NCBI RefSeq assembly: GCF_963678245.1
Contig: NZ_OY782770.1
Span: 930,001-994,000, forward strand
Origin: an uncultured Sunxiuqinia sp.
Lineage (GTDB): Bacteria > Bacteroidota > Bacteroidia > Bacteroidales > Prolixibacteraceae
Length of the DNA: 64,000 bases
Reading direction: 5' to 3'
Shown: positions 17,539-26,295 of the stretch, piece after piece
Position numbering within the stretch: the first letter of the stretch is position 1
How the letters are laid out: every line of letters begins with the position of its first letter
The notes under the pieces: model-generated
What the model was told of the DNA's origin: nothing
The model's database searches: none
Seen by the model: only the letters and a program-made list of their open reading frames with translations
Made by a program: the position numbers and the translations under genes

Positions 17539-19311
17539 ATGAAAAGTTTTTTAAAATATACCCTGGCAACCATTGTTGGGGTGATGATTGCGGGTATTAT
17601 CATGGCCATCCTATCCATTGGTATTGTTTCATCACTGGTTTCGATGGGCGAAAATACGGTAAGCGTAAAAGATAAAACGGTATTGATTATTCGTCTCGAA
17701 AACGAGATTATCGAACGTGCCAATAACAGTCCGTTTAGCGATTTAGACTTGCCCGGATTTGCAGCAACCAAACAAACAGGTCTCGACGATATTCTCAGTT
17801 GTATTGAAAAAGCAAAAACAGACGACAATATCGAAGGGATCTACCTCAACCCTTCAACAATTACGGCAGGGCTTGCAACTGTTGAAGAAGTACGCGACGC
17901 ACTAATTGACTTTAAAGAAAGTGGAAAATTCATTTATGCTTATGGCGAAACCTTCTCGCAAAAAGCCTACTATTTAGCTTCTGCTGCCGATCAGGTTGTT
18001 TTGAATCCCAAAGGAGTTTTAGAACTGAAAGGGTTAAGTGCGCATCGGATGTTTTATAAAAATGCGCTGGAAAAAATTGGCATTGAAATGCAAGTCATCC
18101 GACACGGTAAATTTAAAGCAGCTGTTGAGCCTTATTTACTGGAAAAAATGAGCCCTGAAAACCGCCTACAAACAGAAAAATATACTGGTAGCTTGTGGAG
18201 GCAGATGTTGATGGACATTTCTGAGTCACGTGGTATTTCTATTGAAAAACTTAATGAACTGGCTGATGGAGTGACGACCTTCCGTGGTGCTGAATACCTC
18301 TTGAATGAAGGTTTGGTGGATACCTTAAAATATAAAGATCAGGTGATTGACGATTTAAAACAACTGACCGCAACACGCGAAAGTAAGGATGTCCGTTCGA
18401 TTGAAATCAAAGCCTATTCAAAAGTTCCCGCTCCAACTGATGGCAAAGGATTGGCTCGCGATAAAATTGCCGTGATCTATGCCACTGGTGGTATCGACAT
18501 GCCGGGATCAGGCACCGACGGTATAGATTCTGAGAAATTGTCCCGAACCATTCGTCAGGCCAGGCGCGACAGCTCTATCAAAGCGATTGTACTTCGCATC
18601 AACTCCCCAGGCGGAAGCGCCTATGGCTCGGAAGTTATTTGGCGCGAAGTGAAATTGGCTGCTGAAACTAAACCGGTAATTGCCTCAATGGGCGATGTTG
18701 CTGCTTCGGGTGGCTATTATATAGCCGCTGCCGCCGACACTATTTTGGCCGATCACACGACCATTACCGGATCAATCGGAATTTTTGGAGTAATACCCAA
18801 CATCAATGAGCTTATGATTGACAAATTGGGGATTACTCAGGATGTGGTCAACACCAACGCTCATTCTGACATTTTATCGCTGACCCGCCCACTCACTGAG
18901 TTTGAAAAAGGGCTGATGCAAAACTATATCGAAAAAGGTTATGACATTTTTACCGGTCGTGTTGCCGAAGGGCGTGACATGACCACTCAAGCGGTTGACG
19001 AAGTTGGACAAGGCCGTGTTTGGGCTGCTACGGATGCTATCGAAATTGGGCTAATTGATCAGTATGGCGGAGTTAACGATGCCATTGATTTAGCCAAAGA
19101 AATGGCCGGATTGGATCGCTACCGGATCAAAGCATTGCCTGAACTGAAAGATCCGTTTGAGGAGTGGATCAAAGAAATGTCTGGCTCGGCTCGTATGTGG
19201 GTGCTGAAACAGGAAATCGGCGAAGCTTACCCCATTTATCAACGACTAAAGGAAATTAAACACACCCGTGGAGTAATGGCAAAAATGCCTTATGATGTTC
19301 GAGTGGACTAA
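17539..19311 (+). CDS. sppA: Signal peptide peptidase SppA, long (67K) type
   Basis: A 590-residue, membrane-anchored serine protease that degrades signal peptides released after secretion. One N-terminal membrane segment (about residues 8-33) is followed by two S49 domains. The catalytic lysine sits in HGKFKAAVEP (about Lys193) and the nucleophile in DVAASGGYYIA (Ser390), which matches the Lys/Ser dyad split over the tandem domains of the long form. INSPGGSAYGSE (about 355) precedes it. A strong terminator follows, so it is probably monocistronic. Confidence 0.95.
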   Translation: MKSFLKYTLATIVGVMIAGIIMAILSIGIVSSLVSMGENTVSVKDKTVLIIRLENEIIERANNSPFSDLDLPGFAATKQTGLDDILSCIEKAKTDDNIEGIYLNPSTITAGLATVEEVRDALIDFKESGKFIYAYGETFSQKAYYLASAADQVVLNPKGVLELKGLSAHRMFYKNALEKIGIEMQVIRHGKFKAAVEPYLLEKMSPENRLQTEKYTGSLWRQMLMDISESRGISIEKLNELADGVTTFRGAEYLLNEGLVDTLKYKDQVIDDLKQLTATRESKDVRSIEIKAYSKVPAPTDGKGLARDKIAVIYATGGIDMPGSGTDGIDSEKLSRTIRQARRDSSIKAIVLRINSPGGSAYGSEVIWREVKLAAETKPVIASMGDVAASGGYYIAAAADTILADHTTITGSIGIFGVIPNINELMIDKLGITQDVVNTNAHSDILSLTRPLTEFEKGLMQNYIEKGYDIFTGRVAEGRDMTTQAVDEVGQGRVWAATDAIEIGLIDQYGGVNDAIDLAKEMAGLDRYRIKALPELKDPFEEWIKEMSGSARMWVLKQEIGEAYPIYQRLKEIKHTRGVMAKMPYDVRVD

Positions 19312-19333
19312 TGAATAAGAAAAAATAATTAAA

Positions 19334-19364
19334 GAAGTTGCCGACACTGGCAGCTTCTTTTTTT
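19334..19364 (+). terminator. Intrinsic terminator after sppA
   Basis: Stem GAAGTTGCC/GGCAGCTTC (19334-19342 with 19349-19357, one G-U pair), six-base loop, then seven T. It ends 40 bases before the lpxK ATG, separating lpxK from sppA. Confidence 0.88.
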
Positions 19365-19404
19365 GTGCCCGAATTTTCATAACTTCGTAGTACAAAATTC
19401 GTTT

Positions 19405-20511
19405 ATGCTAAAGATCCTTCTATACCCGCTTTCATGGATTTATGGGCTGGTTGTTTACATCCGGAACACCCTTTACGACTCTAAAATTTTTAAGTCTACT
19501 GAATTTGAAATCCCAATCATTTCAATTGGAAATATTACGGTGGGAGGAACCGGCAAAACACCACACACGGAATATCTGGTTCAGCTTTTAAAAAAACATG
19601 TCAATGTAGCAACACTGAGCAGAGGTTACAAGCGTAAAACAAAAGGCTTTCGTTTAGTCGAAACATCTTCAAAAGCGTATGAAGTTGGTGACGAGCCCCT
19701 TCAAATCAAGCAAAAGTTTCCTGAGGTTACGGTGGCGGTTGACGAAAAAAGAGTTCGCGGAATAAATCACTTGTTGAAAGATGACGCAAATTCACCGGAT
19801 GCAGTTTTATTAGATGATGCTTTTCAGCACCGCCAGGTAAGGCCGGGAATTAATATTTTACTGATTGATTACAACCGCCCGATTGATAAAGATGAGCTTT
19901 TGCCAGTTGGCCGGTTGCGCGAACGCAAATACCAACGCCGGAGAGCAAACATTATTATTTACACCAAATGTCCTGATGAAATTACTCCGATAACGCGTCG
20001 GATCATCATGAAGGATGTCAACCTGCGACCGTATCAATCCTTATTTTTCACCACGATGGAGTATGGAAATCCAGTTGCTGTTTTTGGCAAACGGAAAGAA
20101 CTTCCGGAGGAAATGGATGGTAAAAAGAAGCGTCCTGTTATTTTACTGGCAGGAATAGCAAACCCGACCCTCTTGCAAAAATACCTGGCATCGCACTATG
20201 CGGTCATCGATGAGCTAATCTTTAAAGATCATCATCATTTTGAGGTTAAAGATTTCAAAGAAATAGAAGAACGATATCTGAAATATCAAAGCCAAGATCC
20301 AATAATCATCACAACGGAGAAAGATGCCATGCGTCTTCGCGATGAAACATCAATTCCGGATTTTATTCAATCTCAATTATATTATATTCCTGTCATGATT
20401 AAATTTCTGGATCATGAGGGAAAAAGTTTTAATAAAACAATAGTAGGCTATGTTAAAGACAATAGAAGCAACCGCGAATTATATAGGCGAACATATTCAA
20501 GGCAACGTTGA
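19405..20511 (+). CDS. lpxK: Tetraacyldisaccharide 4'-kinase LpxK
   Basis: A 368-residue kinase that phosphorylates the 4' position of the lipid A disaccharide precursor at the inner membrane. The P-loop GNITVGGTGKTPH is at residues 42-54, LSRGYKRKTKGF at about 72-83 and DEPLQIKQKFP at about 100; LLDDAFQHRQV is the Walker-B-like region. The N-terminal hydrophobic segment (KILLYPLSWIYGLVVYI) anchors it. ATG at 19405 is chosen over an in-frame TTG at 19363 inside the sppA terminator. Its last 62 bases overlap the next gene, pnp, which is an unusually long overlap. Confidence 0.93.
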   Translation: MLKILLYPLSWIYGLVVYIRNTLYDSKIFKSTEFEIPIISIGNITVGGTGKTPHTEYLVQLLKKHVNVATLSRGYKRKTKGFRLVETSSKAYEVGDEPLQIKQKFPEVTVAVDEKRVRGINHLLKDDANSPDAVLLDDAFQHRQVRPGINILLIDYNRPIDKDELLPVGRLRERKYQRRRANIIIYTKCPDEITPITRRIIMKDVNLRPYQSLFFTTMEYGNPVAVFGKRKELPEEMDGKKKRPVILLAGIANPTLLQKYLASHYAVIDELIFKDHHHFEVKDFKEIEERYLKYQSQDPIIITTEKDAMRLRDETSIPDFIQSQLYYIPVMIKFLDHEGKSFNKTIVGYVKDNRSNRELYRRTYSRQR

Positions 20512-21262
20512 AGTAGGAATTATTTTGGGCTCAGGACTAGGGGGACTGGTCAACGAAATTACGATCGAGAAAGAAATTAGCTACAAAGAAATACCAAACT
20601 TTCCGGTTTCAACAGTTGAGGGGCATAACGGAACATTGATTTACGGAGAACTCGGCGGTAAAAAAGTACTGGCCATGCAAGGGCGGTTTCATTATTACGA
20701 AGGATATGACATGAGAGAGGTCACCTTTCCGGTTCGGGTAATGAAAAAACTAGGGATTAATCATCTGATGGTTTCGAATGCTACGGGCGGTTTAAATCCC
20801 GATTTTAAAGTTGGCGACCTGATGATCATCAGCGACCACATCAACATGTTTCCTGAGCATCCGCTGCATGGTAAAAATATTGATGAACTTGGACCAAGAT
20901 TCCCCGACATGAGCCAGGTGTACTCCAAAGAGTTACGTGACCAAGCTAAGTTTATTGCCCTCAAAAATAAAATTGATGTGAAAGAAGGCGTTTATGTGGG
21001 CGTGCAAGGTCCTACATTTGAAACACCTGCCGAGTACAAGATGTTTCGCATTTTGGGTGGCGACGTGGTAGGCATGTCTACCGTACCCGAAGTGATTGTT
21101 GCCCGGCATATGGGAATGAAAATATTTGGCATTTCCATTGTTACCGACAGTGGCGTACCGGGAGAAATTGTGGAGATCTCGCACGAGGAAGTGCAGGAAG
21201 TAGCCATGCGCTCAGAGCCTTCGATGACCTTAATTCTTAAAAACTTGATTGCAAAAATCTAA
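20450..21262 (+). CDS. Purine nucleoside phosphorylase
   Basis: A 270-residue trimeric-type (PNP/MTAP) phosphorylase that splits inosine or guanosine to base and ribose-1-phosphate. Landmarks: ILGSGLGGL (residues 26-34), GRFHYYEGYDMREVTFPVR (about 83-101), LMVSNATGGLNPDFKVGDLM (about 111-130), GPTFETPAEY (about 190-199) and VVGMSTVPEVIVARHMGMK. The start MLKTIEATANYIGEH matches where relatives begin, so the 62-base overlap with lpxK is probably real and suggests coupled translation. The next gene starts 15 bases downstream. Confidence 0.93.
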   Translation: MLKTIEATANYIGEHIQGNVEVGIILGSGLGGLVNEITIEKEISYKEIPNFPVSTVEGHNGTLIYGELGGKKVLAMQGRFHYYEGYDMREVTFPVRVMKKLGINHLMVSNATGGLNPDFKVGDLMIISDHINMFPEHPLHGKNIDELGPRFPDMSQVYSKELRDQAKFIALKNKIDVKEGVYVGVQGPTFETPAEYKMFRILGGDVVGMSTVPEVIVARHMGMKIFGISIVTDSGVPGEIVEISHEEVQEVAMRSEPSMTLILKNLIAKI

Positions 21263-21277
21263 GATAAAGGAGCAAAC

Positions 21278-22228
21278 ATGATTTTTAAAACTCCCGACTT
21301 CGACGATATTATTGAAGCCCACGAGCGAATCAAAAGTCTAGTGCATCGTACTCCGGTTTTAACATCTCAGTCCATCGATGAAATTACGAGAGGCAAGCTA
21401 TTCTTTAAATGTGAAAACCAGCAAAAGGTGGGCGCTTTTAAATTCAGAGGGGCCTGCAATGCGGTGTTTTCGTTGTCTAAAAACCAGTTATTGAAAGGAG
21501 TCTGCACCCATTCATCGGGCAACCACGCGGCTGCACTTGCACTGGCTGCACGCATGAAAAGTATTCCGGCTTACATTGTAATGCCCGAAAATGCGCCTAC
21601 CATTAAAAAAAAAGCCGTTGAATCGTACGGTGCGAGAATTACCTACTGCCAACCAACCCTCGAAAGCCGCGAACAAACACTGCTTGAAATTCAAGATCGA
21701 ACAGGAGCGAAGGAAGTTCACCCCTACAATAACTTTCAGGTGATTTGCGGGCAAGGAACAGCCGCCAAAGAACTGCTTGAAGATTATGGGGAATTCGATA
21801 TCATCTTATGCCCTATTGGTGGCGGTGGGCTACTGAGTGGAACCTCCATTGCCGGTAAAGCTATGAATCCGAAAGGCCTGATCATCGCTGCCGAACCTGA
21901 AGGTGCCGACGATGCTTATCGCTCGTTTCATGGCAACATGCTGATCCCATCAATCAACCCAAAAACCATTGCTGACGGTTTACTAACATCAGTAGGCGAA
22001 CTGAATTTTCGGATCATCCAGCGAAAGACCGATGAAATAGTCACTGTTTCCGAATGGAGCATCATTCGTGCTATGCGTATGATTTGGGAGCGCATGAAAA
22101 TTATTGTGGAACCATCAGCTGCCGTGCCTCTGGCTGCCATTCTCGAAAACAAAGTGGACGTTACCAATAAAAAAGTGGGAATCATTCTCAGTGGTGGCAA
22201 TGTTGATTTGGAGAACTTGCCGTTTTAA
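21278..22228 (+). CDS. Threonine/serine dehydratase-like PLP enzyme
   Basis: A 316-residue fold-type II PLP enzyme lacking the C-terminal regulatory domain of IlvA. PLP lysine in KVGAFKFRGA (Lys55), substrate loop SSGNHAAALA (about 79-88), phosphate loop GGGGLLSG (about 176-183), and SGGNVDL near the end where the pyridine-N ligand sits. The length and lack of an ACT-like tail fit catabolic threonine dehydratase or serine racemase/dehydratase; sequence cannot decide. A second, biosynthetic IlvA-type enzyme is at 41.7 kb. Likely co-transcribed with the phosphorylase upstream. Confidence 0.83.
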   Translation: MIFKTPDFDDIIEAHERIKSLVHRTPVLTSQSIDEITRGKLFFKCENQQKVGAFKFRGACNAVFSLSKNQLLKGVCTHSSGNHAAALALAARMKSIPAYIVMPENAPTIKKKAVESYGARITYCQPTLESREQTLLEIQDRTGAKEVHPYNNFQVICGQGTAAKELLEDYGEFDIILCPIGGGGLLSGTSIAGKAMNPKGLIIAAEPEGADDAYRSFHGNMLIPSINPKTIADGLLTSVGELNFRIIQRKTDEIVTVSEWSIIRAMRMIWERMKIIVEPSAAVPLAAILENKVDVTNKKVGIILSGGNVDLENLPF

Positions 22229-22562
22229 CGAACAAATTGATGGATCCTTTTATAACTACCACTTACAAGTGAATGAAACAGATTGAATAATCGGGAATCA
22301 TAAAAATTGGTAGGTTTTTCAACTTTCCGCACTTGATTTGAAGTAATAGTAATAAGGGTTCATCCGGTTATAAAGATTGTAAATCCAGAAGCAGAAATTT
22401 CGTTCCCCCTTTTTCAATTGCTTTTTTGAAGTTCAGCCCAATATAGAACCACTGTAGTTGGTGGTTTTATAATTATTGGAACACCACCAAAAAAAAGAGT
22501 TGGCTCAAGACTGATCTTTAAGCCAACTCATTTATTAATGGATATTTATGGATACAGAGCTT
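22229..22562. other. Intergenic region between convergent genes
   Basis: 334 bases with no plausible gene. Apart from the terminator at 22487-22529 it holds a second inverted repeat, TTGGTGGT at about 22459 pairing with ACCACCAA ending near the A-run at 22490, so two hairpins are stacked on either side of one A/T run. Nothing else seen. Confidence 0.5.
22487..22529 (-). terminator. Terminator of the SusC/D operon
   Basis: Stem GAGTTGGCT/AGCCAACTC (22497-22505 with 22521-22529). Read on the minus strand it is followed by a run of eight T, so it ends the metallopeptidase/DUF4302-like operon, 33 bases after the last stop. Confidence 0.85.
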
Positions 22563-23801
22563 TTATTGTATGATAAACCAAACACTTGGATTTTCGACAC
22601 TCGTAAGCCTATATCCGGTAGGGTTTTCAGCATCATCTAATGCAACTTGGTAAGGCGCATTATCGACAATTAGATTCAACAAAGGATTAACATGTGGTAC
22701 TGCTTGCCAATTTTGTCCTCCGCCAATCTTACCAACATTAAGGTAATCTTCATGTCCGCTAACTCCTGTAAAAGACAGATAATACTGAATGTAGTACGGG
22801 CCTAAGCCCATAACAAACCCGAGATCGTCCCCTTCAAATGGTTCTCCCAAATAAATGACTTTACTCAGCGGGTACTGCGGGTGGGCCACCTTATTCGCTT
22901 CATCTACCTGAGTGAATACTTCCATAAAAGCCTCGGAGCGATTCGTCTTATTATCAGTATCAATAACCCAGTAGGTCCCGATAAATTGGATCGGAGAGTA
23001 AATAATACTAAGCTTCACATCGCCTTCAGTTGAAATTAACTGACCGTTTGCCTTATCCAAAATAAAATCCTGAACCGTTTGCCCCATAATTTCTACCTTC
23101 TCATAAAATGAAATCCCTGTATCGGTAACAATATATGGAACAACGATTGATGTATCATTACCGTTGTCGGTGTACTGAAAAGTAAAATTACGATTCATTT
23201 CTGCTACCGACACGTTTTCTCCATTTATCGTAGCGTCAAAAGATCCCCCTCCAAGAATAGCAGAAACCTCTTTAACCTTAGCGATATAATTATCAGCAGA
23301 TTCCGTCATTTTTGTAAGGCGCATTTTATTCCCGGTTTTTGTTCCCTGCAGTGTTATCACATCATTTTCGGACGACATCAGCAGAAACTCATAATCCCCC
23401 CCCTTGGCATTGTATTCGGCACCCGAAGGCGTTGCAAAATAATGCATGAACGGATTATAGGTATTAAAGGTCAATACAGGGCCACCATAGGAAATAACAT
23501 CGTAAAATGATACGGCAGGACTGGTAACGTCATCCATTCCTTCATACCAAACTGCCACGCTATCGTTATCGTTAAATTTAACAACATAGCTGTAACCGCC
23601 ATATTGCTTTTCTTTATCCGGGAAATATTGAAATAACCATCCCTCATCAGAGTTCTTGAGAACCTCCTGATACTGCTCAACTGCAGCTGTTTTTCGTTGT
23701 GATGCTGTCTCATCAAAAAGCATCTCTGTTTCATGATCACACGAAGTGGTTAAAATGCTTAGTGCACAAGAAAACAGTATGATATAAATAATATTCTTCA
23801 T
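22563..23801 (-). CDS. DUF4302-like surface lipoprotein
   Basis: A 412-residue lipoprotein (lipobox LTTSC, Cys about residue 21). The N-terminal region with ASQRKTAAVEQYQEVLKNS and GWLFQYFPDKEKQYGGYSY resembles the DUF4302 family, often found as the last gene of SusC/SusD loci that also encode a zinc metallopeptidase. The body is beta-rich with repeated short strands and ends in VWFIIQ. The probable role is a surface component that binds or presents substrate for the SusC channel. Function is unproven; assignment rests on N-terminal pattern and gene order. Confidence 0.72.
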   Translation of the reverse strand: MKNIIYIILFSCALSILTTSCDHETEMLFDETASQRKTAAVEQYQEVLKNSDEGWLFQYFPDKEKQYGGYSYVVKFNDNDSVAVWYEGMDDVTSPAVSFYDVISYGGPVLTFNTYNPFMHYFATPSGAEYNAKGGDYEFLLMSSENDVITLQGTKTGNKMRLTKMTESADNYIAKVKEVSAILGGGSFDATINGENVSVAEMNRNFTFQYTDNGNDTSIVVPYIVTDTGISFYEKVEIMGQTVQDFILDKANGQLISTEGDVKLSIIYSPIQFIGTYWVIDTDNKTNRSEAFMEVFTQVDEANKVAHPQYPLSKVIYLGEPFEGDDLGFVMGLGPYYIQYYLSFTGVSGHEDYLNVGKIGGGQNWQAVPHVNPLLNLIVDNAPYQVALDDAENPTGYRLTSVENPSVWFIIQ

Positions 23802-23806
23802 AGTTG

Positions 23807-24700
23807 CTATTCTATTGTTATTTTATCAAAGTCTTGTTCTCCTAACTTACTTGCACGCATTTGAAAAGAGGCACGCAATTCGTCGATATCAATATCCCAC
23901 ACTTGTTTTAGGTAGGGTTTCACAATGGCCATTTTCTCAACAATAATAGCACTTCCGTTTTCACCGGCTGCATCCATTTTTGCCGCCCAGCTCTCTTCCG
24001 AGTTGGTGATATAGTGAGCAATCAGCTCTACAAAATCTTCATCGGTTTCTTTACTGGAATAGTCACTAATAAAACCGGCCTTCAATGAAGCTCCAGAATC
24101 CCATGCATCATCCCAGGAACCACCAACGTAGTCGGTTGCTGATATTTTGTCAAAATCGGTCGAATAGTCCTTGGTTTGATGCAAAATATGCGAGAATTCG
24201 TGAAAAATAGTTCTGAAATAATACTCATTCAATGCAGCGATATCTGTTACATTCAGATTATTGATGTTGTAAAGGGTAATCTTTAATCCTCCTTCGGCAG
24301 TTCCTAACACCATTGTTCCATTATTATTATAGGCCGGAGAGCCAACCATCATAATCATTTTAGGAAAATATTTTTCCAGGAATCCATCTGGAGCAACCTC
24401 TTCATAGGCATCTAAACATAAATACTTAACCAAATTGGCCATTTTTATTGAATTTTCATAAAGTGCTGGCACCAGTTGGTAGTCCATGTCAGACTCGATA
24501 TCTTCCATTTTATACATGACACGAATATTATAGGGTTTCCTATAAATTTCGTCCAAATACTTATCAAAAGCATTTTGGGTTTTGCTTTCTACTGTAATTA
24601 CGCTAACATCGGGGTTGGGGGCATTCTCTTCGGTGCATGCCCCAACAGCAACCACGATTATAACAATCATCAGCCAGTAGATTATTCTGTTTTTGTTCAT
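23807..24700 (-). CDS. Putative zinc metallopeptidase lipoprotein in SusC/D locus
   Basis: A 297-residue lipoprotein (lipobox VAVGAC, Cys about residue 22). The HExxH motif lies in TIFHEFSHILHQTKDY (about residues 164-179), and a downstream EDFVELIAHYITNSEESW (about 219-236) could supply the third metal ligand, as in the putative zinc-binding metallopeptidase family of Bacteroidota Sus-like loci. It lies 5 bases upstream of the DUF4302-like gene and 25 bases after susD. The likely role is cleaving a protein or peptide substrate at the cell surface. Substrate unknown. Confidence 0.8.
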   Translation of the reverse strand: MNKNRIIYWLMIVIIVVAVGACTEENAPNPDVSVITVESKTQNAFDKYLDEIYRKPYNIRVMYKMEDIESDMDYQLVPALYENSIKMANLVKYLCLDAYEEVAPDGFLEKYFPKMIMMVGSPAYNNNGTMVLGTAEGGLKITLYNINNLNVTDIAALNEYYFRTIFHEFSHILHQTKDYSTDFDKISATDYVGGSWDDAWDSGASLKAGFISDYSSKETDEDFVELIAHYITNSEESWAAKMDAAGENGSAIIVEKMAIVKPYLKQVWDIDIDELRASFQMRASKLGEQDFDKITIE

Positions 24701-24725
24701 GATTTTTCTTTTTTACAGTTAATTA

Positions 24726-26282
24726 TTAACGAGGATTTTCCTCTACTCCTGCTGAGATAACATCTTGAGGAAGCTGCAATGCCCTGCGTGGATCATCTTT
24801 TTCCAACACATCTAAAATTTTAACAGTTCCATTCGATTGAATTTGATAGCGTGGCACTTCAATTCCATAGCGCTTAATATCGAACCAGCGCAAGCCTTCA
24901 TGCAAAGTAAGAATTCGGCGGCACTGCAATACATAGTGAATTAAATTCTCCTGCATACCTTCGGCTACCGCAAAGTCCGGGCTAAGTATCTTTTTCTGAG
25001 TTGGTGTATCTTCAGAAGAATACTCAAGCGAATTGTAGAAACTGTTGATATCATCAAGCGTTGTTTCCGCGCCTGGAATATAAAAGGCACGAGTCCAGGC
25101 ATTCAAATCGGCCAACGCTTCATCATTTCTATTCAACATGATCTCGGCTTCAGCCCTTACCAAGAGGGTTTCATCTGTCGTAAATGGAATCATAACTGTT
25201 TTTGTGTAACCGACGTTTGCAACAGGATCTGTATATTCGAACAAGTATGGAATTTTATAAAACAAGGTTTTATCCAAGTTGTTTCCTGCGTATACAAATG
25301 GCCGAAAATTAAAATACCCAAGAAGAACACCGCCTGGAGCCCAAGGCATTGGAGCATTAAGCGTTTGCTCTCCAGCAATTTTCTCAGTGTGATTAAATCT
25401 GGAACCAACATAAAACGCCCCAAAGTAAAGCCCCAGACTAGATCCGGTTGGCACAGCCAACAAATCAGCAGGATCGTTTATGTAGGCATTGGTTACAGCC
25501 TCGCGGGATCTAGGAAGTTCGCCCATGGCCGTCCAGTCGCGCAATCGTGATGATGGATTCGTTGTTAGCACCTCGGTAGCATAACTAATTGCCTTTTCCC
25601 AATTCTCATAAAACAAGTTAAAACGGGCAGCAAATGCATAAGCAGCCTTTTGGTTAAAGTGGTACGCAGCTACTTCGTACATATCGTCGCTAATTAAAGG
25701 TAGTGCAGCTTCAATGTCTGCATTTATTTTCTCGTACACTTCTTTAACTGTACCTCGCTCATACTTCGGGTTCAACGTGTTCTCAGGTGCTTCCATATAC
25801 GGAATCCCCAAATCAGTATCACTCGTTGTAGAATTATAATGCTTGCAAAAAACATTAACTAAAATAAAGTGTGAATAGGCACGTGTTATCAGTGCTTCGC
25901 CTTTTTCAGGTAGTAGATTTTCTTCACCGATTTCTTCAATGGCAGCCAGTGCCTGATTGGAGTTAGCAATAGCAAGATAAGCTCCTTCCCAAATATTTTT
26001 CAAATCATCATTGTCGACTTCCGTAACCTCCTCCCAATTTGCCATTTGCTCGAATAAACGAGTTGTATTCGGATTCGACTCACCGGTATCTTCAATATTG
26101 TCGGATGAGAGTTCGCAAGCCAAGGCATAGTTTCCATCAGAATATGCAGAAACAAGAAGTTTCCTGATCTTAACCTGACTATCGACTTCTGCTCTGTTAT
26201 CCGGAGTTTCATCAAGAAAATCATCACATGAGAAGACCAGTAAGGCCATCATGATGAAATATAGTATCTTCATTCTTTTCAT
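24726..26282 (-). CDS. SusD/RagB-like nutrient-binding lipoprotein
   Basis: A 518-residue lipoprotein (signal ending LVFSC, Cys about residue 19) with the SusD start DDFLDETPDNRAEVDSQVKIRKLLVSAY split by the usual D(F/Y)LD motif. TPR-like helices (EGAYLAIANSNQALAAIEE; GEALITRAYSHFILVNVFC) surround a C-terminal RagB/SusD domain with RRILTLHEGLRWFDIKRYG (about residues 462-480). It forms the lid of the SusC channel encoded just upstream. The gene starts 13 bases after susC stops. Confidence 0.93.
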   Translation of the reverse strand: MKRMKILYFIMMALLVFSCDDFLDETPDNRAEVDSQVKIRKLLVSAYSDGNYALACELSSDNIEDTGESNPNTTRLFEQMANWEEVTEVDNDDLKNIWEGAYLAIANSNQALAAIEEIGEENLLPEKGEALITRAYSHFILVNVFCKHYNSTTSDTDLGIPYMEAPENTLNPKYERGTVKEVYEKINADIEAALPLISDDMYEVAAYHFNQKAAYAFAARFNLFYENWEKAISYATEVLTTNPSSRLRDWTAMGELPRSREAVTNAYINDPADLLAVPTGSSLGLYFGAFYVGSRFNHTEKIAGEQTLNAPMPWAPGGVLLGYFNFRPFVYAGNNLDKTLFYKIPYLFEYTDPVANVGYTKTVMIPFTTDETLLVRAEAEIMLNRNDEALADLNAWTRAFYIPGAETTLDDINSFYNSLEYSSEDTPTQKKILSPDFAVAEGMQENLIHYVLQCRRILTLHEGLRWFDIKRYGIEVPRYQIQSNGTVKILDVLEKDDPRRALQLPQDVISAGVEENPR

Positions 26283-26295
26283 ATCTTAATCTTTT

